Shown: piece after piece, positions 1-7,570 of the stretch | Numbering within the stretch: position 1 is the first letter of the stretch | Layout of the letters: every line of letters begins with the position of its first letter | Assembly (NCBI RefSeq): GCF_900101175.1 | Contig: NZ_FNFQ01000010.1 | Coordinates: 122,333 to 186,332, forward strand | Source of the DNA: Stenotrophomonas pavanii | Lineage (GTDB): Bacteria > Pseudomonadota > Gammaproteobacteria > Xanthomonadales > Xanthomonadaceae | Length of the DNA stretch: 64,000 nt | Reading direction: 5' to 3' | Program-made: the position numbers and the translations under genes | Notes under the pieces: model-generated | What the model saw: only the letters and a program-made list of their open reading frames with translations | What the model was told of the DNA's origin: nothing | Databases searched by the model: none

Positions 1-2
1 GC

Positions 3-41
3 CACGAGCGGGTCGAGAACTTCCAGCAGATCCAGCTGTAA
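3..41 (+). CDS. 3' end of an unidentified gene
   Basis: Only the last twelve codons and a TAA stop are inside the window (reading ...ENFQQIQL), so the product cannot be named. The frame is chosen because its stop lies eight bases before a strong hairpin that would terminate it. It is convergent with the beta-mannosidase gene. The call is weak because other frames are also briefly open. Confidence 0.4.
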   Translation, partial: HERVENFQQIQL

Positions 42-48
42 GCAGGAG

Positions 49-122
49 AAAGGGGACGGAGGTGATTAAGTCGTTTGTGGCACACATGGGCCGCAAACGA
101 CTTAATCCCCTCCGTCCCCTTT
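49..122. terminator. long inverted repeat between convergent genes
   Basis: Two 33-base arms (49-81 and 90-122) match at 31 of 33 positions around an 8-base loop. The outer arms begin AAAGGGGACGGAGG and end with a T-run on the plus strand and an A-run at the left edge, so the structure can end transcription in both directions. The inner part contains GATTAAGTCGTTTG. Its length is unusual for a simple terminator and suggests a dispersed palindromic repeat used as one. Confidence 0.75.
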
Positions 123-127
123 TTTGC

Positions 128-2746
128 TCAACGATCGTTGAGGGTCTTCACCTTCACCGCTTCGCGCAGCGCTGCCAGGTCCACCGGACCGCGCACCGCG
201 ATATCACGGGTTTCACCCGGCAGCAGGTCCAGCAGGTTGTCTTCGACCTGCACGTCCAGCGCGCCGAAGTCGATCCACGCCGCGCGCACGTACGCCGCGC
301 TTTCCAGGCGCAGGCGGTAGTGGTCGCCGTCAATGGCCAACGTGGCCTTGAGTTTCTGCCGCGGCAGCACCTGGTCCTTGGCCTCGACGAATCCGACCAC
401 CTGCCGCGCACGCACCGCGCCGTTCTGCAGCAGCTCGAACACGGCCACCGTGCGCTTCGGGTCGGCGCCGGCCAGCAGCTCGGCATCGCGGAAATCACCG
501 ATGGAGGTGACGCCCTCCGCCGACAGCATCACTGCGTCCTCGCGACGGCGCAGTACCTTGCCATCCACATTCATCACCCGCAGCCGCCAGCGCGCTTCCA
601 GTGAGGCGCCATCATTGATCAGGCGCACCCGCGTCCTGCCCTCATCACGCAATGCCGCCAGCGTGACCGGCGCGAAGAAACGCCGCGCGGCAAAGTGCAG
701 CGCCTTCCAGCGACCGAAGTAGTCCACGCTGGACCATGAAGCACCCGGCCAGACATCGTTGAGCTGCCAGTACAGCGAGCCCATCGTGTACGGCCGCGAG
801 GCGCGATGATGCAGCGCGGCCAGCGCGATGCCATCGGCCTGCATCACCTGGCTCAGGTAGACGAAGTCCTCGAAGTCCCTCGGCGTGCCGTAGCCCAGTT
901 CGATGTAGTGCAGCAGGCGGCTGTTGCCCTCGCCGGCCATGAACTTCTGGCGCGCACGGATCACCGGGCTGTCGATGCGCTGCTCGGCGCGGGTGGCGAT
1001 CTGGTCCACCGTCGCCACCGACGGCCACGCCTGCAGCCCGTACTCGGACATGAAGCGCGGCGTCTCACCCAGGTAGGCCTGCACCGGCAGCGCCGGATTG
1101 CCCCAGACCTGCCAGTAGTGCTTGTCGCCGCGGGTGGAATCGTTGGCCTTCTCGTCCAGATCGTTGCTGGGCGAACTGGACCAGTACGGTACGCCCAGTC
1201 CTTCCTCGCCCACCACCTGGCGCAGGTCGTTGCCGAACAGGTCGACATAGCCCTGCCAGACTTTCGCCGCAAATGCCGGGTCGGCCGCCTTCAGGTCGCG
1301 GCCGTGGCCCCAGTCCTTCCAGGCGGTTTCTTCCTCGTTGTTGCCACACCACAGCACGATGCTGGGGTGATGGCGCAGCCGGCGCACGTTGTCGCGCGCC
1401 TCGGCGACCACGCTGGCGCGGAACGCCGGATCGTAGCCCGGCTGCATGCCGCCACCGAACATGAAGTCCTGCCAGACCAGCAGGCCCAGCTCGTCGGCGA
1501 TGTCGAAGAACGCGTCGTCCTCGTAGTAGCCACCGCCCCAGTTGCGTAGCATGTTCATGTTGGCATCGCGCGCGGCGGTCAGCACCTGGCGCAGGCGTGC
1601 GGCATCGACACGTGCGGGAAAGGCATCGAACGGAATGACGTTGGCGCCCTTGGCGAAGATCGGCACGCCGTTGATGACGAAGGCGAAGCCCTGCCCGCCC
1701 TTGCCGTCCTCTTCGCGGCGCAGCTCAACCGTACGCAGGCCGATGCGCTGCTCGCGCACCAGCGTTGCGTCGGCACCGCCATCCAGGCGCGCCTGCACGG
1801 TATAGCGATCCTGCGCACCATGGCCGACCGGCCACCACCGCTTCGGTTCCGCCAGTTCAATCGGTAGTTCAACACTGTTCTGCCCGGGCTTCAGCAGTAC
1901 CGTGCGCTGCACCTGGGCCACGCTGCGGGCGTGCGGATCGCGCACGTCCACATGGACCACCGCCGAGCCGGCCGACGCGCCCTGCTCCACCTGCAGCAGC
2001 ACCGCCAGCTTCGCCTGCTCCGCGCTCAATGCATCGGTGCGCACCGCAAGATCGGTCAGGCGGTGCGCGTCCCAGGCCTGCAGGTCGATTCCACGCCAGA
2101 CGCCGGCGGTGACATAGCGCGGACCCCAGTCCCAGCCGAAGTGGTAGGCCGGCTTGCGCGCGAAGTTGCCGACCATCGCGTCCTTCGGCTCGTCCCCATA
2201 GGGCGAAGGATAGTTGCCGGCGATCTTGTGCGGCATCGCCTGCACGCCCGGCAGCAGGGTGCGGATCGGTGAGCGGAACACGATCTGCAGTTCATTGTCC
2301 CTGGCCCGCAGACGCCCTTCCACGCGCGCACGCCAGGTCCGGTGCGCGTTGTCCGCACGCAGCAGCGGCTTGCCGTTAAGGCTGACTTCGGCATAAGTGT
2401 CCAGCCCGTCGAAACGCAGTTCGGCATTGGGCTTGGCCAGCGTCGCCGCGTCCACGTCGAAGCGCGCGCGGTACTCCCAGGCCGCCAGGCCGATCCATTG
2501 CAGCTCGGCTTCGGGCGCACCCACGTACGGGTCGCGGATCAGCGCATGCGCCAGCAGGTCGGTGTGCACGCTGCCCGGCACCGTGGCCGCACGCCATTGC
2601 TGCAGGCCCGGGTGCGCGGCGCCCTGCGCGTCGCCGGGCAACATGCGGAATTCCCATTGCGCCTGCAGCGGGGCTGCAGTTGCCGGGAAGGCCGACGTTG
2701 CGACCAGCAGCAGGAGCAGACGGACAACGAGGGAAAGACGATGCAC
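128..2746 (-). CDS. beta-mannosidase, glycoside hydrolase family 2
   Basis: This 872-residue enzyme should remove terminal beta-linked mannose, for example from the core of N-glycans or mannobiose, in the periplasm or outside the cell. A signal peptide covers about residues 1-25, ending at an ATAA-type cleavage site. The family-2 acid/base motif is seen as WCGNNEEE near residue 467, and the nucleophile glutamate in FMSEYGLQ near residue 567. The N-terminal jelly-roll domain and immunoglobulin-like domains fit the family length. It is the last gene of the minus-strand run that starts with the LacI gene, 78 bases after the isomerase. Substrate is inferred from the family and from the neighbouring alpha-mannosidase. 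Confidence 0.9.
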   Translation of the reverse strand: MHRLSLVVRLLLLLVATSAFPATAAPLQAQWEFRMLPGDAQGAAHPGLQQWRAATVPGSVHTDLLAHALIRDPYVGAPEAELQWIGLAAWEYRARFDVDAATLAKPNAELRFDGLDTYAEVSLNGKPLLRADNAHRTWRARVEGRLRARDNELQIVFRSPIRTLLPGVQAMPHKIAGNYPSPYGDEPKDAMVGNFARKPAYHFGWDWGPRYVTAGVWRGIDLQAWDAHRLTDLAVRTDALSAEQAKLAVLLQVEQGASAGSAVVHVDVRDPHARSVAQVQRTVLLKPGQNSVELPIELAEPKRWWPVGHGAQDRYTVQARLDGGADATLVREQRIGLRTVELRREEDGKGGQGFAFVINGVPIFAKGANVIPFDAFPARVDAARLRQVLTAARDANMNMLRNWGGGYYEDDAFFDIADELGLLVWQDFMFGGGMQPGYDPAFRASVVAEARDNVRRLRHHPSIVLWCGNNEEETAWKDWGHGRDLKAADPAFAAKVWQGYVDLFGNDLRQVVGEEGLGVPYWSSSPSNDLDEKANDSTRGDKHYWQVWGNPALPVQAYLGETPRFMSEYGLQAWPSVATVDQIATRAEQRIDSPVIRARQKFMAGEGNSRLLHYIELGYGTPRDFEDFVYLSQVMQADGIALAALHHRASRPYTMGSLYWQLNDVWPGASWSSVDYFGRWKALHFAARRFFAPVTLAALRDEGRTRVRLINDGASLEARWRLRVMNVDGKVLRRREDAVMLSAEGVTSIGDFRDAELLAGADPKRTVAVFELLQNGAVRARQVVGFVEAKDQVLPRQKLKATLAIDGDHYRLRLESAAYVRAAWIDFGALDVQVEDNLLDLLPGETRDIAVRGPVDLAALREAVKVKTLNDR

Positions 2747-2765
2747 GCGGAGCTCCTGTTTTTTC

Positions 2766-2788
2766 CGCCGGGCGTGGCCCGGCGCTAC
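2766..2788 (-). repeat. SMAG-like GTAG palindrome
   Basis: On the minus strand this 23-base element begins GTAGCGCCGGGCC and folds into a short perfect hairpin. It lies between the isomerase stop and the beta-mannosidase start, where it could trim or stabilise the mRNA ends. Confidence 0.65.
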
Positions 2789-2824
2789 CGATTCCGATTC
2801 ATCATGCGTACGGCGACGCGCGCC

Positions 2825-4051
2825 TCAACGCACCACGTTCAACACTTCGTAGCACGCACCCATGGTGTGGTAATCCACCTTGCCGGCCGGGCTCTTCTCG
2901 TCGCTGTACTTGCGGTTGTCGGCATCGAGGATGCGGAACCAAGCGCCGTACTGATGGTCGACGAAGTGCACCCACGCGTACGCCCAGATGCGCTCGTACC
3001 ACTGCCAGTAGCGGTCATCACCGGTGCGCTTGGCCATCAGTGCGGCGGTGGCCAGCGTTTCGGCCTGCACCCAGAAGTACTTGTCGTCGTCGCAGACGAA
3101 GCTGTCGCCACCGATCGGCGCGCCATCCATGCCGGGCTGCCGGCGCGATTCCGGTGCGAAGCCGTAGTACAGGCCGCCGCGGGCGTCGTCCCAGCTGCGC
3201 GCCACGGCCACGTCGAACAGGTGCTGCGCGGTCGGCACCAGCCAGTCCGCCTGCACGTGGCGATCGAGGATCAACAGCAGCTTGGCCCATTCGGTCTGGT
3301 GACCCGGCTGGAAGCCCCACGGGCGGAACAGGTGCTTGGGGTTGTCCAGGTTGTAGTCCCAGTCGATCTCCCAGTTCTCATCGTAGTGCTCCCAGACCAG
3401 CCCGCCGGCCTTGGCCGCCTGGCGGCGGGTCATGTTGTCGGCCAGCTGCAGCGCGCGCTCCACATAGCGCTGCTCGCCACTGGCCTCGAACGCAGCCAGC
3501 ATCGCCTCGCACATGTGCATGTTGGCGTTCTGGCCGCGGTAGCCGGTGAAGTTCCACTGGCCGTCCGCTTCATCCTTGTAGAGCCCGTGCTGCGGCTCCC
3601 AGAAGCGCGTTTCCAGCAGCTGCCAGGTTTCGTCCATCCACGCGCGCGCCTGTTCGATGCCTGCCTTCAGCGCACAGCTGTAGGCCAGCAGCACGAAGGC
3701 CACGCCGTAGCAGTGGTTCATATCGTCCTCGACCTTGCCATCACGCAGGGTCCAGGCATAGCCGCCGGTGGCGGGGTTGCGGTGCACCTCGCGCAGGTAG
3801 CGCACGCCGTGCTCGACCGCGTCGCGGTACTCGGCATTGCCGAACTCGCGGTAAGCCATCGCATAGTTGAAGACGAAACGGGTGCTGCTCACCAGGTGGC
3901 GATGGCTGGCATCGTAGATGCTGCCGTCGTCACGGAAGTAGTGGAAGAAGCCACCGTTGGGATCGATGCAGCGCGGGTGGTAGAACGCCATGGTCTCGGC
4001 GATGTGCGCGCGCAGGAACGCGGGCGAACGGAAATCGGGCGAAGGGCTCAT
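2825..4051 (-). CDS. AGE-family sugar epimerase/isomerase, probably mannose isomerase
   Basis: The 408-residue protein belongs to the N-acylglucosamine 2-epimerase (AGE/YihS) family, an alpha-helical barrel fold. Family-typical pieces are YHPRCIDPNGGFFHYF near the N-terminus, RPWGFQPGHQTEW near residue 250 and VDYHTMGACYEV near residue 393; the last two supply the two active-site histidines. There is no signal peptide, so it is cytoplasmic. Its ATG overlaps the stop of the sugar kinase gene by ATGA, so the two are probably translated together. With a beta-mannosidase on one side and a fructokinase-like enzyme on the other, conversion of mannose to fructose is the most likely reaction. A true acylglucosamine or cellobiose epimerase is less likely. 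Confidence 0.85.
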   Translation of the reverse strand: MSPSPDFRSPAFLRAHIAETMAFYHPRCIDPNGGFFHYFRDDGSIYDASHRHLVSSTRFVFNYAMAYREFGNAEYRDAVEHGVRYLREVHRNPATGGYAWTLRDGKVEDDMNHCYGVAFVLLAYSCALKAGIEQARAWMDETWQLLETRFWEPQHGLYKDEADGQWNFTGYRGQNANMHMCEAMLAAFEASGEQRYVERALQLADNMTRRQAAKAGGLVWEHYDENWEIDWDYNLDNPKHLFRPWGFQPGHQTEWAKLLLILDRHVQADWLVPTAQHLFDVAVARSWDDARGGLYYGFAPESRRQPGMDGAPIGGDSFVCDDDKYFWVQAETLATAALMAKRTGDDRYWQWYERIWAYAWVHFVDHQYGAWFRILDADNRKYSDEKSPAGKVDYHTMGACYEVLNVVR

Positions 4052-5043
4052 GCGGTAATGTCCTGTGCCTGCAGCAGCTGCTGCACTTCATCGAGCGAGG
4101 GCATCGCGGCGAACGCGCCCTTGCGGGTAACAGCCAGCGCGCCGACCGCAGCGCCGAAGCGCAGCGTGGCGGTGATCGCCTCGGGGTCCTGGCAGAAGGC
4201 GGCAAAACCGGTACCGGCACCGCCGCGCTCCAGCAGCCCAACCAGCACGCCACCGACGAACGCGTCGCCCGCGGCCGTGGTGTCGACCGTAGCCACGCGG
4301 AAGCTGGTGACGGTGCCGTGCTTGTCGCGGGTGTACCAGTGCAGCGTGGCCGCACCGTCGGTGACGATCACCCAGCGCGCCTGCGCAGCCAGCAGGCGCC
4401 GCAGCACCGCCGCCTCGCCGTCGGCACCCAGCGGCGCAGCCAGGTAGTCCAGCTCCTCGCGCGACAGCTTGACCAGGTCAGCGCGTTCCAGTGCCTGCCA
4501 CAGCCGCGGCGTCGGATCTTCGTTGGCGGGCCACAGTGCCGGGCGCAGGTTGAGGTCCAGGCTGACCACCGCACCGGCGGCACGGGCGCGGTCCATGCCG
4601 GCGAAGGTCGCCTCGGCGATGGCCGGCTCGGTCAGGCTGTTGGAACAGACGTGGAAGCACTGCGCGCTGTCCAGGCACGCGGCCTGGAAATCGCTGTCAC
4701 GGAACAGCAGGTCGGCCGCCGGCGGCCGGTAGAAGCTGAAGCTGCGCTCGCCATTGGCATCCAGGGCCACGAAGGCCAGTGCGGTCTTGGCCGCGTCGGT
4801 GCGCACGATGTAATCGGTACCCACGCCGTGCTCGACCAGGCTGTCGGCCAGGAAGTCACCGAACATGTCGCGGCCCAGCATGCCGACGAACTGGGTCTTC
4901 GCGCCCAGCCGTGCAGCCGCCACGGCGACGTTGGCCGGTGCACCGCCGGCATACTGCAGGAATGCGCGCGGCGTGTCGGCCGAGGCCGGCGGCTGCGCTA
5001 GTAGATCGATCAAAATTTCGCCGAAGCAGACAATGGCACCCAT
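4048..5043 (-). CDS. PfkB-family carbohydrate kinase, probably fructokinase
   Basis: The 331-residue protein starts MGAIVCFGEILIDLL, the usual start of ribokinase-family sugar kinases, and carries the catalytic DTTAAGDAFVGG signature near residue 256. It should phosphorylate fructose with ATP in the cytoplasm, producing fructose 6-phosphate. The start at 5043 is preferred over a longer frame because AGGGAGG lies 11 bases upstream, inside the end of the permease gene. The gene is seven bases after the permease stop and overlaps the isomerase start by four bases. Other sugar substrates of the PfkB family cannot be excluded from sequence alone. Confidence 0.88.
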   Translation of the reverse strand: MGAIVCFGEILIDLLAQPPASADTPRAFLQYAGGAPANVAVAAARLGAKTQFVGMLGRDMFGDFLADSLVEHGVGTDYIVRTDAAKTALAFVALDANGERSFSFYRPPAADLLFRDSDFQAACLDSAQCFHVCSNSLTEPAIAEATFAGMDRARAAGAVVSLDLNLRPALWPANEDPTPRLWQALERADLVKLSREELDYLAAPLGADGEAAVLRRLLAAQARWVIVTDGAATLHWYTRDKHGTVTSFRVATVDTTAAGDAFVGGVLVGLLERGGAGTGFAAFCQDPEAITATLRFGAAVGALAVTRKGAFAAMPSLDEVQQLLQAQDITA

Positions 5044-5050
5044 TCCGGAC

Positions 5051-6364
5051 TCAGCCTCCCTGCGTTGCGGAGGCCGGCGTACGCGCGCCGACCAGTCCGT
5101 AGAAAATGATGTAGCCGTAGCACAGCAGCGGCAGGATGAAGCTGGCCTGCACGCCGATGTGGTCGGCCAGCACGCCCTGCAGGTACGGCACCACGGCACC
5201 GCCGACGATGGCCATGATCAGCAGGCTGGAGCCCTTGTTGGTCAGCGGGCCGAGGCGCTCGATGCTCAGCGCGAAAATAGTGGGGAACATGATCGAATTG
5301 AACAGGCCGATCGCCACCACCGAGTACAGCGCGATGTTGCCGGAGGTCAGCATGGTGGTGACCAGCAGCGCCACGTTGACCAGCGCGAAGATCGCCAGCA
5401 GGCGGCTCGGCGAGAAGCGCGCCAGCAGCGCGGAGCCGGCAAAGCGGCCGATCATCGCCATCGTCCAATAGGCCGACACGTAGTGCGTGGCTTCCTGTTC
5501 GCTGAAGCCACCGATGTTGGGCATCGACAGGTAATTGACCAGGAAGCTGCCGATCGACACTTCGGCGCCGACGTAGAAGAAGATGCCCAGCACGCCCAGC
5601 AGCAGGTGGCGCTTGCGCAGCGCATCCAGGTAGCTGTGGTGGTGGCCCTGGTCGGCCTGCTCGGTGGCGTCGCTCAGCGCCGGCAGGCGGAACAGGAACA
5701 CGAACAGCGCCAGCAGCACCAGCGCCACGGCCAGGCCCACGTACGGACCCTGCACCGCCTGCGCCTCGGCGGCACGGTAGGCCAGCTGCTCGGCGGCCGG
5801 CAGCGCCGCGATGTCGTCAGCGCTCTTGACCGTGTTGGACAGGATCAGCATGCCGCCGAAGATCGGCGCGATGGCCGTGCCCAGCGAGTTCAGCGCCTGC
5901 GCCAGGGTCAGGCGGCTGGAGCTGGTCTGCTCCGGGCCCAGCAGCGCGACATAGGGGTTGGCGGCCACCTGCAGCACGGTAATGCCGGTGGCCAGCACGA
6001 ACAGGGCACCGAGGAAGGCGCCATAGACGCGCAGTTCGGCCGCCGGCCAGAAGCCCAGCGCGCCGATGCCGGCGATCACCAGGCCGGCCACGATGCCCTT
6101 CTTGTAACCCAGCGCCGCCACCAGCCGACCGGCCGGCAGCGACATCAGGAAATAGGTGCCGAAGAAGGTGAACTGCACCAGCATCGCCTTGGCGTAGTTC
6201 AGTTCGAACACCGCCTTCAGGTGCGGGATCAGGATGTCATTGAGGCAGGTCAGGAAGCCCCACATGAAGAAGATCGTGGTGACGACAGCCAGCGCCTTGC
6301 CGTTGGTGACGGCGGGTGCGTTGCCCGAAGAACCCGATGGACGGGGCGTTGCGGAGATCGGCAT
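5051..6364 (-). CDS. FucP/GluP-type MFS sugar permease
   Basis: The 437-residue inner-membrane protein is a major facilitator of the fucose/glucose/galactose:H+ symporter type. The stretch FFMWGFLTCLNDILIPHLK in the first helix and its conserved asparagine are typical, and about twelve hydrophobic segments are visible. It probably brings the monosaccharide released by the mannosidases into the cell, where the isomerase and kinase genes immediately downstream process it. It lies 60 bases after the LacI gene in the same direction. Substrate (mannose, glucose or another hexose) is inferred from context. Confidence 0.88.
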   Translation of the reverse strand: MPISATPRPSGSSGNAPAVTNGKALAVVTTIFFMWGFLTCLNDILIPHLKAVFELNYAKAMLVQFTFFGTYFLMSLPAGRLVAALGYKKGIVAGLVIAGIGALGFWPAAELRVYGAFLGALFVLATGITVLQVAANPYVALLGPEQTSSSRLTLAQALNSLGTAIAPIFGGMLILSNTVKSADDIAALPAAEQLAYRAAEAQAVQGPYVGLAVALVLLALFVFLFRLPALSDATEQADQGHHHSYLDALRKRHLLLGVLGIFFYVGAEVSIGSFLVNYLSMPNIGGFSEQEATHYVSAYWTMAMIGRFAGSALLARFSPSRLLAIFALVNVALLVTTMLTSGNIALYSVVAIGLFNSIMFPTIFALSIERLGPLTNKGSSLLIMAIVGGAVVPYLQGVLADHIGVQASFILPLLCYGYIIFYGLVGARTPASATQGG

Positions 6365-6424
6365 GCGGTACGCGCCTCGATGCGCGGAAGGTCGTTGTTG
6401 CGTGGAAGGGGTATGCGGAAGGAA

Positions 6425-7474
6425 TCAGTTCGGTCGTGCGGCACTACTTTCGCGGATGCGCAGCTGCACCGGCGCGACCGTGCGCCGCGGCGGCGCGTCC
6501 GGTTCGTCCAGCCGTTGCAGCAGCAGCGCCGCAGCCTGGCGGCCACGCTCGCGCGGATCGGCGGTAAGCGTGGTCAATGGCGGTACCGCCACCGCCGCCT
6601 CGGAAATGTCATCGAAGCCGGTCACGGCGAAATCGCCGCCCGGACGGATGCCCCGCGAGTTCAAGCCCAGCATCAGGCCCAGCGCGACGGTGTCGTTGTA
6701 GCAGACCGCCGCACTCGGCCGATGACCGTCGGCGAAGAGCTCATCGGTGCGCGCTGCCGCTTCCAGACGGTTAGGCGCCGACTCGATCATCCAACCCGGC
6801 GGCAGCGACAGCCCGGCCTCGGCCAACGCCTGCTGGAACCCGGCGCGGCGCTGGTGGCAGGAACTGGATGCGGCGTGGCCGCCGAAGAAGGCGATCTGGC
6901 GATGGCCGCGCTCGATCAGGTGGCGCGTGGCCAGATAGGCGCCGTGCTGGTTGTCCAGGGTCAGGAAGTCCCAGTCAGCCCCGGCCAGTTCGCGGTTGAA
7001 CAGCAGCACGTTGGCATTGGCGCCCAGCGCCTGCCGCAACTGCGCGGTGTCGCTGCCCTCGGCCGGCGACAGGATCAGGCCGGCCGGGGTGTGCTCCATC
7101 AGCGTGGACAGCACCGCCTGCTGGCGCTCCGGCGATTCCCCGGTGCTGCCCAGCAGCGTCACGTAACCGCGCCCGCCCAGCGCCTCGTCCACGCCGGACG
7201 CGAATTCGGCGAAGAACGGGTTGGACAGGTCGTTGATCACCAGCGCAATGCTCGACGAGGTGCGTCGGCGCAGGTTGGCCGCCGCGCGGTTGTAGACATA
7301 GCGCTGGCGGCGCAGCTCGGCCTCGACCTTGGCGCGGGTATCGACATTGACCAGCGGGCTGCCGCGCAACACCAGCGACACGGTTGCCCGTGACACGCCG
7401 ATCGCACGCGCGATGTCGGTCACCGTCACCGCCTTGCCGGCGCGCTTGCTGGGACTGCTGCCGTTGTCGTTCAT
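6425..7474 (-). CDS. LacI-family transcriptional repressor
   Basis: The 349-residue regulator has an N-terminal helix-turn-helix (VTVTDIARAIGVSRATVS, about residues 16-33), the LacI hinge, and a periplasmic-binding-protein-like sugar domain (LVINDLSNPFFAEF onward). It should bind a symmetrical operator and leave it when a sugar inducer binds. It is 97 bases downstream of the alpha-mannosidase and 60 bases upstream of the permease, all in one direction. It is the obvious candidate to bind the repeated ATCGAT-centred operator found in front of five positions in this locus; this assignment is inference. Confidence 0.93.
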   Translation of the reverse strand: MNDNGSSPSKRAGKAVTVTDIARAIGVSRATVSLVLRGSPLVNVDTRAKVEAELRRQRYVYNRAAANLRRRTSSSIALVINDLSNPFFAEFASGVDEALGGRGYVTLLGSTGESPERQQAVLSTLMEHTPAGLILSPAEGSDTAQLRQALGANANVLLFNRELAGADWDFLTLDNQHGAYLATRHLIERGHRQIAFFGGHAASSSCHQRRAGFQQALAEAGLSLPPGWMIESAPNRLEAAARTDELFADGHRPSAAVCYNDTVALGLMLGLNSRGIRPGGDFAVTGFDDISEAAVAVPPLTTLTADPRERGRQAAALLLQRLDEPDAPPRRTVAPVQLRIRESSAARPN

Positions 7475-7570
7475 CGTCTTCCCGGACTCCGCTGGAGGCT
7501 CAAGCCTAATGGATCAGGGCCGTGTCGTGCCGTGCCGTTCGCTGGGTCACCGCGAACGGCACAGTCCGGC

